A stretch of DNA of 64,000 nt from Bacteroidales bacterium UBA5515 (GCA_002423895.1 DIOL01000012.1:250473-314472); one strand, 5' to 3'; shown: positions 18,245 to 28,473, counted from the stretch's first letter. A program made the numbers and translations. Notes: generated by a model not told the origin, from the sequence alone.

Positions 18245-19474
18245 ATGAAAAAAATCAAACAATTCAGTTTAAAAGCAACGCTTTTAACAATCGTAGCCGC
18301 CCTAACCATAGGATTTACCGGCTGTTCAGACGAACTATCAGGCGACCAAACACAAGGAAAACCTGGGTATCTAACCGTTAATCTTAGAACACTTAAAACT
18401 AAGCAAACTAAATTTACAGGAGATAATCTACTTGACTATCAAACAGTAAAAGACTTTAATGTTTTTGTGGTTGATGGAGATAATATACTATACAGCAAAT
18501 ATTTTGAAGATGGCGTAGGTGGTGTAGTTTTGGTAAGTGGAGACGATACTGACCCTGTTTCTAACGATGTTTCCCTTCAAGTTGGAAACTTACCTCTATC
18601 TGCTAAGGTTGTAGTAATAGCTAACCACGGAAGTAGAATAACTGGTATAACTACACTTGCAGGCTTAAGAGCTCAGACTGTAAGCACAGTAAAGGCATTT
18701 GACCCTGCTGAAGGATTATTAATGACAGGTGAAGGAACAATAACTGCTTCTGGTCTTTCTTATACTTCAGCAGTTACTGTATCTCCTGTTTCATCAAAAA
18801 TTACTGTTAAATGGAATACTACTGCAGGCTCTGATGTAGCACAATACTTTACTATTGATAGTATTTTTATTGTAAATGCTGTTCGTCAAACTACACTTCC
18901 AATTGTTGGAGGTACAACTATTACTGATTTAATTGTACCTAATCCTAAGCTTGTTTCTTCAGGTTTTAATTACACAGGACTTGCTACTCCATTAGATTAT
19001 GATTTATATGCACTTAATTTAGATGCTGCAAATCTAACTACAGCAAACCCTACAGCAGGTGCTCCTTATCATTTTTATGTTGGAGAAAATTATCATAAAG
19101 ATATTCCTGCAACAGCTGGTGGAGGAGCTATATATGATGCAACTACTACAAACACTACTAACGCAAATACTTTAATCCTTATTAAAGCAGTACCAAATGC
19201 AGCTGGGCAAGCAATTTATGGAGCTGCTCCAAGATACTATACCTATGCTTTAAGTAAGGCAATTGCTAATAATACTTATAACTATACTGGGACTTCTATC
19301 ACAGGTTGGGATGCAACTAATGGTGGTTTTTCCACAAAAAGAAAAACTAACTATCAAGTAAACTTTACTTTAGATAACGCTGGAACAACTAATCCGTTTG
19401 TACAAGTTAGAACATTAACAGTTACAGTTACAGCTTCAGGTTGGGATGATGTAACAACAACTCCTTCTTTCTAA
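18245..19474 (+). CDS. Major fimbrillin (Mfa1/FimA-like fimbrial subunit)
   Basis: 409 residues with lipoprotein signal and lipobox TIGFTGC (Cys near 27). The segment PGYLTVNLRTLK, then DYQTVKDFNVFVVDGDN, resembles the N-terminal domain of Mfa1/FimA-type fimbrillins (PF06321 group). The C-terminus ends in RTLTVTVTASGWDD, the typical last strands of the fimbrillin fold, which in polymerising subunits act as the donor strand. The Arg in NLRTLK is a possible protease site that would free the polymerisation groove; that is inference. The gene has few cysteines and is T/A/N rich. It is followed by the FimB/Mfa2-like anchor, as in known fim and mfa operons. Confidence 0.82.
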   Translation: MKKIKQFSLKATLLTIVAALTIGFTGCSDELSGDQTQGKPGYLTVNLRTLKTKQTKFTGDNLLDYQTVKDFNVFVVDGDNILYSKYFEDGVGGVVLVSGDDTDPVSNDVSLQVGNLPLSAKVVVIANHGSRITGITTLAGLRAQTVSTVKAFDPAEGLLMTGEGTITASGLSYTSAVTVSPVSSKITVKWNTTAGSDVAQYFTIDSIFIVNAVRQTTLPIVGGTTITDLIVPNPKLVSSGFNYTGLATPLDYDLYALNLDAANLTTANPTAGAPYHFYVGENYHKDIPATAGGGAIYDATTTNTTNANTLILIKAVPNAAGQAIYGAAPRYYTYALSKAIANNTYNYTGTSITGWDATNGGFSTKRKTNYQVNFTLDNAGTTNPFVQVRTLTVTVTASGWDDVTTTPSF

Positions 19475-19544
19475 ATCTAACATCTAAATAATTAAATAAT
19501 GGAGAGTGCTCTTGGGTGCTCTTCATTATTCTAATTATTTTAAA

Positions 19545-19607
19545 GGTAAGAGGTAAAAGGTAAAAAGTAAAAGGTAAGAGATAAAAAGTAAGAGGTAAAA
19601 GGTAAAA
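19545..19607. repeat. Nine tandem heptamers GGTAARA between fimbrillin and anchor genes
   Basis: Nine consecutive 7-base units of consensus GGTAAAA or GGTAAGA (units 4, 6 and 7 diverge by one or two bases). They are followed by two direct copies of ACTATAAACC (19608-19617 and 19629-19638). The array lies 70 bases after the fimbrillin stop and ends 45 bases before the anchor start. Confidence 0.92.
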
Positions 19608-19651
19608 ACTATAAACCATAGGCACTAAACTATAAACCCTAAACAAAAGTT

Positions 19652-20614
19652 TTGAATAAATACATATACATATTATTACTAATTGCTGCGTTATTCGTTG
19701 GTGGTTGTTCAACCATTGAAGATGACTTAAGTGATTGTGTACAGATGAGAGTATATGTTGATTATGATGATCCTGATGATGTTGAATGGGGAAATTATTA
19801 TGGAATTAAAACTCTGGACAATAGTCCAAAGGATGTAAAACTCTATATTGCCGACAAAAACAATACTCTTATTGGAGTACACTATCTAAAAACGCAAAAA
19901 GTATATGAACTCCCATATAAAGAATATGACTCTGTATATTATATAGCCGTTGTTTCCAATCATATATCAGACGATATATTCCCTAATTTTAATTTAGGAG
20001 AAAAAATAACCAATCCACTAAAGGCGAGTATTCCATTTATTACTCTAAGAGACGACACACCCTACTACGATATAAACAATATCTCTCAATCACCACACGA
20101 TTTTCAAATGAAATCTGGATATATTCCAACAATAAGAAAAGATAATGAAATGGCTCCTCACTACATTTATGTTGAAAGAAAGGTTGGAGCAATTAGATGT
20201 ATTATCATTGGACTTAATGCCTATCTGAATAAAGAAAATGCAGTAATTGCAGCAAAAGACTCTCCATATTCCGTCATATTTGGAGAAACACCAAAAAACA
20301 TAGGTTTTGATGGACACTTTATAGAAAACTGGACAAATTATAGACTACCAATTTTAACAGAAATAAACGATACAATCACAACAGAATTTGTCAACACATT
20401 TCCTTCCTTAAACGATAGGGCAAGTGAAATAAAAATATTTAAACATAACTACCAAGTACTAAAGAAAAATGGGGCTAAGAATAATGCTGTTGTTAGAGCA
20501 GGAAAACCAATAACAGTGATTATTAATTTTAATGAAACAACATCTCCAAATGATGGAGGAATGGGAGTAACCACAGACAAATGGGATTCCGTTAATGTAG
20601 TTGCTAACTTTTAG
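19652..20614 (+). CDS. FimB/Mfa2-family fimbrial anchor lipoprotein
   Basis: 320 residues. The start is a TTG at 19652, since no ATG precedes the signal peptide YIYILLLIAALFVGGC (lipobox FVGGC, Cys near 19). The mature start CSTIEDDLSDCVQMRVYVDYD matches the FimB/Mfa2 opening, C...(E)DLSxC followed by a strand and a D-rich turn. FimB and Mfa2 stay bound to the outer membrane and set fimbrial length by capping the base. The final strand NAVVRAGKPITVIINF also fits. The gene follows the major fimbrillin, with the heptamer array in the spacer. The TTG start next to a slippage-prone repeat suggests weak and possibly variable expression, which is inference. Confidence 0.82.
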   Translation: MNKYIYILLLIAALFVGGCSTIEDDLSDCVQMRVYVDYDDPDDVEWGNYYGIKTLDNSPKDVKLYIADKNNTLIGVHYLKTQKVYELPYKEYDSVYYIAVVSNHISDDIFPNFNLGEKITNPLKASIPFITLRDDTPYYDINNISQSPHDFQMKSGYIPTIRKDNEMAPHYIYVERKVGAIRCIIIGLNAYLNKENAVIAAKDSPYSVIFGETPKNIGFDGHFIENWTNYRLPILTEINDTITTEFVNTFPSLNDRASEIKIFKHNYQVLKKNGAKNNAVVRAGKPITVIINFNETTSPNDGGMGVTTDKWDSVNVVANF

Positions 20615-20657
20615 CACACAAATAAAATAAGACAATAAATAATATCAATATATAATA

Positions 20658-23600
20658 ATGAGGAAATCACTAATCCTAATAATTATAACCCTTATTTTTT
20701 TTATGGGGAATAATTGCTTCGCACAAACATTTAGTGGAGGGAATGGTTCAGTTGCTTTTCCTTATAGAATAAGTAATACTAATGATTTAGATGAGATTGC
20801 TTATTATGTAAATTTAACCAATTGGAGGCAAAATAGTTTTAGTGGCAAATACTTTGTAATGACTACAAACATTACTGTTAATACTTTTACTCCAATAGGA
20901 ACAAGTAACGATAGGAATTTTCAAGGTAATTTTGATGGGAGAGGCTATACTCTTTCTTCTGTTAATATTTCATCAAGAAATTATGCTGGAATATTTGGAT
21001 ATATTTCAGGGGCTACAATTAAAAATGTAAGAATAGGAGGAGGAAGTAATATATCTTCAAATGTTAGTGGTTACACAGGAGCATTAGTTGGATATGCAGT
21101 TAATTCAACAATAGATAGTTGTAATTCAACTGTTAATCCATCTGGAAATAATGGATGTAGATTAGGTGGTTTAATTGGTTATGCTAATGGTTGTACTATT
21201 AATAATTGTAGTAGCACTGCAACTTCAAGTATAAATACTAGTCCAAATGGTTATTATGGAGGATTAGTTGGTTATGCTGATAACACAACATTTAATAGAT
21301 GTTATTCAACAGCAGGTATATCAGGTAGTAATAATAGTAAGTTAGGAGGATTATTAGGATATATTACTAATAATTGCCTTATCAATGAGTGTTATTCAAC
21401 AGGAATTATTAATATTAATGCTTATGGATATGTAGGGGGATTGGTTGGACAGTCTATTGGTTCACAAATTTCTAAATCATATTCAACTTCAAGCATATCA
21501 AGTAGTAATGGCTCAAATAATAGGGTAGGAGGATTGGTTGGTTCTGCAGATAATACCATAATTAGTAATTGTTATAGTAAAGCATCAATCACTAATATGA
21601 ATGGCATAGGATATGTAGGAGGATTGGTTGGCGATATTGAAAATGGCACAACTATATCAAATTCTTATTCTGCACCTTTAAATTTTACAACAGGTAATGG
21701 TACGGGAGGTGCATTATATGGTTATAGTAATTCTAGTTCTAATTCTTACATTAATTCATATTATCAAGATAGTTGGGGAAATCAATCAAATGGATCTTCA
21801 AGGACACCTGCAGATATGAAAACTTTACAATTTGCTATTGATCTGAATGCTTGTCAAACAAATATTTGGAGAGGATTTACTAATAATTATCCAGTTCTTT
21901 ATTGGGAAGGAACAGGAACAGATCTTCCTTCGTGTTTTGATGGTACTGGAACATTGAATGACCCCATTAGAATAAAATATGCAATTGATTTAATTAGAAT
22001 TTCCAATTCAGTTGCGGGAGGCTCAACATTTTCAGGACAATATTTATTAGTAGAAAATGATATTAGCTTTACTACCAATCCTTCAAGAGATAGCTCCCAA
22101 TACTTTAATCCAATAGGTAATTCGACAAATAGATTTAGTGGGAATTTTAGTGGTGGAGGTCATAAAATATCAAATCTTACAATTAATTCAGGAACTTATG
22201 TTGGTTTATTTGGATATATTTCAAGTGCAACAATTGATAGTCTTGGAATAGAAAATTTCACATTAAAATCCAATAGATTTGCTGGAGGATTATGTGCATA
22301 TATTGAAAGTTCAACTATAAAAAGATGTTATTCGTTAGCTTCTCTAACAAGCCTAAATAATAGTGATGGAGATTATCCACAAATTGGAGGGTTAATAGGT
22401 TGTTCAAATAATTCTACAATTATTAATTGCTACGCAAGAGTTAGTATTGTTCATGGGACAACTCTAACATATTATTATAATCCTTCTTATGGAGGGTTAA
22501 TTGGGCAAATAGCAAATGTGAATGGTTCAACTATAACAAATTGTTATTCTGCTCCAATATCTTTACCAAGTACAAATAGTAATCGTCGTGATGTAGGTTC
22601 TTTGCTTGGTTATTGTAATAGTGGATACTTAAGTAACCTTAATTTCAGCAATTCATATTACTTAAATATAGCAGATGAGACGTCAGCAACCTCTAATTAT
22701 GGCACAGTAAAGGATTCTATTGAAATGAAATCAGGTTGTTTTGCTGCTACTTTAAATTACGGTCAAAGTCCTATTGTATGGTTTAAAGCGAAAAGTCAAG
22801 TTAATCAAGGTTATCCTGTTTTATCTTGGCAAAAACTCAGTAATAATCTTTCTGCTGGTTTTGAAGGGAATTGCTTGGGAGTTACTTATGCTGGTGGGAC
22901 TCAAACTACACAATATAAAATAAGATATGTAAAAGATTTAATTTACATGTCCAATATGGTTAGAAATGATACAAATTATTATAATAAGTATTTCCAATTT
23001 CAAAATGATATAAACTATAATAATGGAGTTATTGATAGTTCAAGTTTATTTAATCCAATAGGAGATAGTAATAATAATTGTTTTAGTGGTAATATTGATG
23101 GGAATGGAAAAATAATATCCAATTTAATTATTTCAAAAAATGATAGTGTTGGATTATTTGGATGTATTAGTGGTGCAACAATTCAAAGTTTAGGAATTGC
23201 AAATAACTGTTCTTTTACCTCCAAAGTATATGGAGGTTCTTTAGTTGCTTATGCTTCCAATTCCACAATTGATAAATGTTATTCAAAGGCAAGTTTAACA
23301 GGAAATGCAGCAAATAGTAAGATAGGAGGTTTAGCTGGATATATTAATACTACTTCAATCAATAACTCTTATAGTAGAACTTCAATAACCAACTCCTCAA
23401 TTGGTAGTTCTTCAGGAGGGATGGTTTGTTCAATTGATAATAATTCAACCATACTAAATAGTTATTCCTCTCCAGTTTCTTTTCCAACGGATGGGACTAG
23501 AGGAATATTGGTTGGAAGTATTGCAAATTGCACTAATCCAAGTTTAAATTCTTATTATGATTCTACATTTAATGTAAGTAGTATGACAATATTAGGAACA

Positions 23601-26600
23601 TCGCTAACTCTTACTCAAATGAGAACATTGGACTTTGCAATGGCTTTGAATGCCTGTCAAACAAATGTTTGGAAATGGGCAAATGGTAATAATTCATTAA
23701 ATAATGGACTTCCAATGCTTAATTGGGAAGGTATAGGAGAAGTTTTACCTTTTTGTGGATCTTCTGAATATCCTTTTAGAATTAGATGTGTTGCCGATTT
23801 AATTACTCTATCAAATAATGTTGCTGGAGGTATAACATATTCTGATCAATATTTAATTGTAGAAAATGATATTGATTTTATTAACGATCCAACAGGTACA
23901 GCTAATGATTTCTATCCAATTGGAAATGATATATATAGTTTTCAAGGTAATTTTAATGGAAAAGGGCATATAATTTCAAATCTCACAAAACACAGAAGTA
24001 ACGATCGTATGGGATTATTTGGATCTACTTTAAATGCAAGAATAGATAGTCTCGGTATTGAGGGTTTTGTAATTTCTACAGATGATTATGGTGGAGGATT
24101 AATTGGTTATGCATCTAATACAACAATAAATAGTTGTTTTTCTTTAGCTACATTAACAGGTTATGAAGATGTTGTTCGCACCCCTGAATGGTTTTGGTAT
24201 AATTATAGTTCTGATCATGCTTGGATTGGAGGATTGATAGGTAGAGCAAATAGTTGTACTATTAATAATTGTTATTCAAGATCAATAATAAATAATCAAC
24301 CTAATCAATACTATCCTACATATAATTATAATGATTACTATTATAATTATTATGGTGGTTTAGTCGGTTATATAGATAATTCAACTACTATTTCAAATAG
24401 TTATTCCGCCCCTTATTCTATTTCAAATGCAGGAAATCCTCGAGGAACATTAGTTGGATATAAGAGCACTAATTCAACTGCTACTAATTCTTATTTCTCA
24501 AACGCATTAACAGGTATGGATTTAACTAACTTTGGTACAGCTAAAGATTCCCTTGAAATGAAATCAGGTTGTTTTGTTGTTAGTTTAAATGGTTCTCAAC
24601 CTTCTATTGCATGGTTTAAGGCAAAGAGTCAAGTTAATTTGGGTTATCCTGTTCTATCTTGGCAAAAGTTTAGCGATAATATTACTCCTGCTGGTTTTGA
24701 AGGGAATTGTTTAGTAACAAATGATGGTTCACCTACAAACCCATATCAAGTTAAATATGTAAAAGATTTAATTTATATCTCTAATATGGTAGCTAATGAT
24801 ACAACTTATAATGGAGAATATTTTAAAGTGCTAAATGATATAAATTATAATAATGGAGTAATAGATAGTTCAAGTTTATTTAATCCAATTGGTGTTTATT
24901 CAAATAATAAACCGTTTAGCGGTAATTTTAATGGACAAAGGTTTGCTATTGCAAATTATAGTTTTTCAGATGTAACAAAAGATAATGTAGGTTTATTTGG
25001 ATATATTAAGAATTCAACAATACAAAGATTAGGGATTAGCAATTTTAGTATAAAAGCAAGAAATAATGTTGGAGGATTAGTTGGAAATACTGATGCAAGT
25101 TCTACATTGGATACATGTTTTGTATATGGTTTTATTAGTGGAGTAAGTAATGTTGGGGGTTTGGTTGGAAATGTAATTACTGCAGCATGTAATATTAATA
25201 ATTCTTTTACAAATACAACAATTGATGCTCAAACTAATGTAGGAGGAATTGCAGGAAATTTTAAAGGAGCAATTAGTAATTCTTATTCTAATTCAGAAAT
25301 ATATTCTTCAACTTCAGCAAATGATTATGTTGGAGGAATAATAGGTTATTCAAGCAATGCATCAAATCTTACTAATGTATATTCAGTATGTAAGATTATT
25401 CGTAATGGTACAAATACTAATTTTGGAAAGATAAAAGGAAATAATTTAGGTTCTAACACAAATTGTTATTCTCGTGATAGTGTCTTTGTAAATTATACTA
25501 ATAGTAATACTACTGGTTATAATGGAATATCTAAGACCAATGCAGAATTAAGAAATCCAACTTTTGTTTCAACTTTAGGCTCTACTAATTGGAAAGCAGA
25601 TTACTCTCCTGATAGAATTAATGATGGTTATCCAATTCTTAAATATCAACCCCAAGCTGTAAAGCCAAATTCATCAGGGTTATGGCCTACAACTACTGCC
25701 TCTCAAGTTGTAATTATTAAAAGTGGCGTTCAATTAAAAGCCAACTCTACTTATTTCCCTAAATGTGCTTACGTTAAGATTGAAGCAGGAGGAGAATTAA
25801 ATAATACTACTAATATAAACGTATTTGGGGAATATAATAGAGAACTTTATGTTGGGAAATGGAATTTGATTGGGCTTTCAACCTATAATAGAATCCTTTC
25901 TTGTCTTTATAATTACGCTGACACTGCTTTTAAAACTTTTGTAAAAAGATTTGATTATGGAACAAATAACTGGCAAGCTTCAACAAATCCAAATATCAAT
26001 ACAGTAATAAATATTAATACTGCTTTTGATTATGGCGAAGGATTTTTGGTTATGCCTAATTATTCTTTGGATCAAAGTAAAACTATTAAATCAAGAATTA
26101 TTTCTAAAGGAGTTTTATTTAATGACACTACTTTATCTCGTGGCAATAGTAATAATGCACTTGGTTTTATTTCCTTGGCTAATAATTATCCTGCTGGATT
26201 AAGTGCGTCTTCTTTTGTTTCATCCAATTCATCTAATATGCAGAATGGAGCTCAAGGTAGATTAATTTATGTTTATGATGCAGATAGTGGCAAATGGAAT
26301 AATAATAATCAATCTATAAATCCTATTACTTCCATTAGAACTTGCGAAGGTTTCTTTATTGTGTCAAGTGGCGCTAATGGAAATTTCGGATTTAATAAAG
26401 GTCAAATGAATAATACTTCTGGAGCAAAGAATTTGATTAAAAGTGATTTGATTTATGTTCAAGCAATAGCAGATAGTAATGTTAGGGAATCCTTCCTTGA
26501 ATTTAATGAAGAGGCTGATAATGCATTTGATTTTGAAGATGGATTGATGTTGTTTGGCAATAATTATAATTCTGTTGAGCCTTTCTTTACAATTCCAACT

Positions 26601-27119
26601 CCTGAAATTAATGATTCAACTTTGAATTTAATTAAAGATGCTTTTTCATCCTTACCATATACTACTGAATTGGATTTAAGAAGTCAGAAAAATAATGAGG
26701 TTACTCTTAATTTCTCAAATATTCCTTCCAATATTCATGTTTATTTACTTGATAGCTTGTTGCGTCATGCTCAATATCTAAACGAAGAACCAGATTATAA
26801 TCTTCAAGTTAGTACTGGGGATAATGCAAAAAGGTTATATGTTTTGTTTAGTTATTATAAAGAAGATATTAATGAGTTTTTCAAACCTGAGCCTGGTGAA
26901 ATAATTAAGATTTGGAATTATAATAATACTTTGAATATTGAGGGAAGGGATTTAATTAGATATGAACTTTTCGATATTCTTGGAAATAAACTTTTGGAAC
27001 AAGAAATTCAAGACGATAAATTTAATACTCAATTAGATTTAGGTAGTGGAATTTATATTGTTAGAGCTTATTCCAATACAAGTTCTAACGTCAAAAAAAT
27101 TAGCATAAGCAGTAAATAG
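20658..27119 (+). CDS. Giant GLUG-repeat surface protein with type A T9SS sorting domain
   Basis: 2153 residues. The signal peptide covers residues 1-22 (LILIIITLIFFMGNNCFA). Five blocks of about 300 residues each start with a PYxIkYvkDLIxxSN-like segment and an FxPIGxxxxxFxGNFxGxGxxIxNL segment, then carry GLUG motifs (GGLVGYA, GGLIGYA, GGLVGS) with N-x-CYS-like strands, indicating a right-handed beta-helix. Block ends alternate between LNACQTNxW...WEG and EMKSGCF...WFKAKSQVN. The last 75 residues (IIKIWNYNNTLNIEGRDL, LGNKLLEQEI, SGIYIVRAYSN) are a type A T9SS sorting domain. It sits 43 bp after the anchor gene and may be a fimbria-associated or independent adhesin. Confidence 0.87.
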   Translation: MRKSLILIIITLIFFMGNNCFAQTFSGGNGSVAFPYRISNTNDLDEIAYYVNLTNWRQNSFSGKYFVMTTNITVNTFTPIGTSNDRNFQGNFDGRGYTLSSVNISSRNYAGIFGYISGATIKNVRIGGGSNISSNVSGYTGALVGYAVNSTIDSCNSTVNPSGNNGCRLGGLIGYANGCTINNCSSTATSSINTSPNGYYGGLVGYADNTTFNRCYSTAGISGSNNSKLGGLLGYITNNCLINECYSTGIININAYGYVGGLVGQSIGSQISKSYSTSSISSSNGSNNRVGGLVGSADNTIISNCYSKASITNMNGIGYVGGLVGDIENGTTISNSYSAPLNFTTGNGTGGALYGYSNSSSNSYINSYYQDSWGNQSNGSSRTPADMKTLQFAIDLNACQTNIWRGFTNNYPVLYWEGTGTDLPSCFDGTGTLNDPIRIKYAIDLIRISNSVAGGSTFSGQYLLVENDISFTTNPSRDSSQYFNPIGNSTNRFSGNFSGGGHKISNLTINSGTYVGLFGYISSATIDSLGIENFTLKSNRFAGGLCAYIESSTIKRCYSLASLTSLNNSDGDYPQIGGLIGCSNNSTIINCYARVSIVHGTTLTYYYNPSYGGLIGQIANVNGSTITNCYSAPISLPSTNSNRRDVGSLLGYCNSGYLSNLNFSNSYYLNIADETSATSNYGTVKDSIEMKSGCFAATLNYGQSPIVWFKAKSQVNQGYPVLSWQKLSNNLSAGFEGNCLGVTYAGGTQTTQYKIRYVKDLIYMSNMVRNDTNYYNKYFQFQNDINYNNGVIDSSSLFNPIGDSNNNCFSGNIDGNGKIISNLIISKNDSVGLFGCISGATIQSLGIANNCSFTSKVYGGSLVAYASNSTIDKCYSKASLTGNAANSKIGGLAGYINTTSINNSYSRTSITNSSIGSSSGGMVCSIDNNSTILNSYSSPVSFPTDGTRGILVGSIANCTNPSLNSYYDSTFNVSSMTILGTSLTLTQMRTLDFAMALNACQTNVWKWANGNNSLNNGLPMLNWEGIGEVLPFCGSSEYPFRIRCVADLITLSNNVAGGITYSDQYLIVENDIDFINDPTGTANDFYPIGNDIYSFQGNFNGKGHIISNLTKHRSNDRMGLFGSTLNARIDSLGIEGFVISTDDYGGGLIGYASNTTINSCFSLATLTGYEDVVRTPEWFWYNYSSDHAWIGGLIGRANSCTINNCYSRSIINNQPNQYYPTYNYNDYYYNYYGGLVGYIDNSTTISNSYSAPYSISNAGNPRGTLVGYKSTNSTATNSYFSNALTGMDLTNFGTAKDSLEMKSGCFVVSLNGSQPSIAWFKAKSQVNLGYPVLSWQKFSDNITPAGFEGNCLVTNDGSPTNPYQVKYVKDLIYISNMVANDTTYNGEYFKVLNDINYNNGVIDSSSLFNPIGVYSNNKPFSGNFNGQRFAIANYSFSDVTKDNVGLFGYIKNSTIQRLGISNFSIKARNNVGGLVGNTDASSTLDTCFVYGFISGVSNVGGLVGNVITAACNINNSFTNTTIDAQTNVGGIAGNFKGAISNSYSNSEIYSSTSANDYVGGIIGYSSNASNLTNVYSVCKIIRNGTNTNFGKIKGNNLGSNTNCYSRDSVFVNYTNSNTTGYNGISKTNAELRNPTFVSTLGSTNWKADYSPDRINDGYPILKYQPQAVKPNSSGLWPTTTASQVVIIKSGVQLKANSTYFPKCAYVKIEAGGELNNTTNINVFGEYNRELYVGKWNLIGLSTYNRILSCLYNYADTAFKTFVKRFDYGTNNWQASTNPNINTVININTAFDYGEGFLVMPNYSLDQSKTIKSRIISKGVLFNDTTLSRGNSNNALGFISLANNYPAGLSASSFVSSNSSNMQNGAQGRLIYVYDADSGKWNNNNQSINPITSIRTCEGFFIVSSGANGNFGFNKGQMNNTSGAKNLIKSDLIYVQAIADSNVRESFLEFNEEADNAFDFEDGLMLFGNNYNSVEPFFTIPTPEINDSTLNLIKDAFSSLPYTTELDLRSQKNNEVTLNFSNIPSNIHVYLLDSLLRHAQYLNEEPDYNLQVSTGDNAKRLYVLFSYYKEDINEFFKPEPGEIIKIWNYNNTLNIEGRDLIRYELFDILGNKLLEQEIQDDKFNTQLDLGSGIYIVRAYSNTSSNVKKISISSK

Positions 27120-27182
27120 CATAAATTAAAGTCTTTTTTTGAATTAATTGTCTAAAAAACAAAAAGAATAGTTTTCTTATTG

Positions 27183-27190
27183 TAATTTTG
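27183..27190 (+). promoter_or_regulatory. -7 promoter box upstream of ispG
   Basis: TAATTTTG fits TAnnTTTG, 46 bases before the ispG ATG. I see no TTTG at the expected -33 distance. Confidence 0.45.
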
Positions 27191-27236
27191 CAATATATTA
27201 TTTGTTTTGGATATTAATTAAATCAGATTTTAATTT

Positions 27237-28451
27237 ATGAACAAGGAAGAATTGGCTCAATATACTGCAAGCGAAGAAGATTACTCTTCATTTTTATATC
27301 AAAAACGACATTCTTGGGAAGTTAAGGTTGGCAATATTGGCATTGGAGGAAATAATCCAATCCGTATTCAATCCATGACCAATACCAACACAATGAATAC
27401 AATGGATACTGTCAATCAAACTTTAAGATTGGTTGATGCTGGTTGTGAATTGGTGAGAATTACTGCCCAAGATGTTAAGACTGCTCAAAACTTATATGAG
27501 ATTAGAAATGAACTTGAGAAAAGAAATTGTTTTGTTCCTCTTATAGCCGATATTCATTTCAATCCCAAAGCTGCTGAAGTTGCAGCAACCATTGTTCAAA
27601 AAGTAAGAATAAATCCAGGTAATTATTTTGAAAGAAACTCAAGCAATTCCCCATTAACCGACAAGGAATATTGTGATGAGTTGGAAAAGATTAAAGAAAG
27701 GTTATTCCCTCTTATTGAAATTTGTAAGAAGCATAATACAGCAATAAGAGTTGGAACAAATCATGGCTCTCTTTCTCAAAGAATAGTTATGAAATATGGA
27801 AATACTCCTTTTGCAATGGCAGTTTCAGCATTGGAATTTGCAAGAATAATACATTCAATGGATTTCGATTCATTAGTTTTATCTCAAAAAGCTTCAAATG
27901 TAAAGGTTATGGTTTCATCTGTTCGTTTGATGAAAGAGATGTTGGACAAAGAAGGATTGCTATATCCAATTCATCTTGGAGTAACAGAAGCAGGAAGTGG
28001 AGAAGATGGAAAGATTAAATCAGCTGTTGGAATAGGAACTTTATTGTCTTTGGGAATAGGAGATACAATAAGAGTTTCCCTAACAGAAAAACCAGAAGCA
28101 GAAATTCCTGTTGCAAAAGATATCCTTCAAGCCTCAGGAGATAGAATTTATAAGGCAGAATTTGTTTCATGCCCAACTTGCGGAAGAACAGGTTATGATT
28201 TGGAATCTGTTTTAACCAAGGTTAAAGAAAGATGCAGCCATTTGGTTGGAGTTAAGATTGGAGTTATGGGTTGCATAGTTAATGGACCAGGAGAAATGGC
28301 TGATGCAGATTATGGATATGTTGGTTCAGGAAATAAGAAAGTAAATCTTTATAGAGGAAAAGACTTAGCCTTTCAAAACATTGATGAAGAAGCCGCAATT
28401 GAAAAGCTAATAAATATGATTAAAGAAGACGGTCGTTGGATTGAAAAATAG
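27237..28451 (+). CDS. ispG: 4-hydroxy-3-methylbut-2-en-1-yl diphosphate synthase IspG, lacking the usual Bacteroidota insertion
   Basis: IspG reduces methylerythritol cyclodiphosphate to HMBPP in the MEP isoprenoid pathway with a 4Fe-4S cluster. The TIM-barrel half has RVGTNHGSLSQRI, LHLGVTEAGSGEDGKIKSA (HLGVTEAG core) and IGDTIRVSLTEKPEAEIPVA. The Fe-S half has SCPTCGRTG and MGCIVNGPGEMADADYGYVG, which supply three cysteines and the glutamate. Residues such as TEAGSGEDG and GEMADADYGYVGSG resemble the Bacteroidota/plant type, which normally carries an extra domain of about 200 residues between barrel and Fe-S domain (total near 600). Here the two halves join directly (VAKDILQASGDRIYKAEFVSC), giving 404 residues. 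Confidence 0.95.
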   Translation: MNKEELAQYTASEEDYSSFLYQKRHSWEVKVGNIGIGGNNPIRIQSMTNTNTMNTMDTVNQTLRLVDAGCELVRITAQDVKTAQNLYEIRNELEKRNCFVPLIADIHFNPKAAEVAATIVQKVRINPGNYFERNSSNSPLTDKEYCDELEKIKERLFPLIEICKKHNTAIRVGTNHGSLSQRIVMKYGNTPFAMAVSALEFARIIHSMDFDSLVLSQKASNVKVMVSSVRLMKEMLDKEGLLYPIHLGVTEAGSGEDGKIKSAVGIGTLLSLGIGDTIRVSLTEKPEAEIPVAKDILQASGDRIYKAEFVSCPTCGRTGYDLESVLTKVKERCSHLVGVKIGVMGCIVNGPGEMADADYGYVGSGNKKVNLYRGKDLAFQNIDEEAAIEKLINMIKEDGRWIEK

Positions 28452-28473
28452 TTGTCTTTAAGATAATACCATA

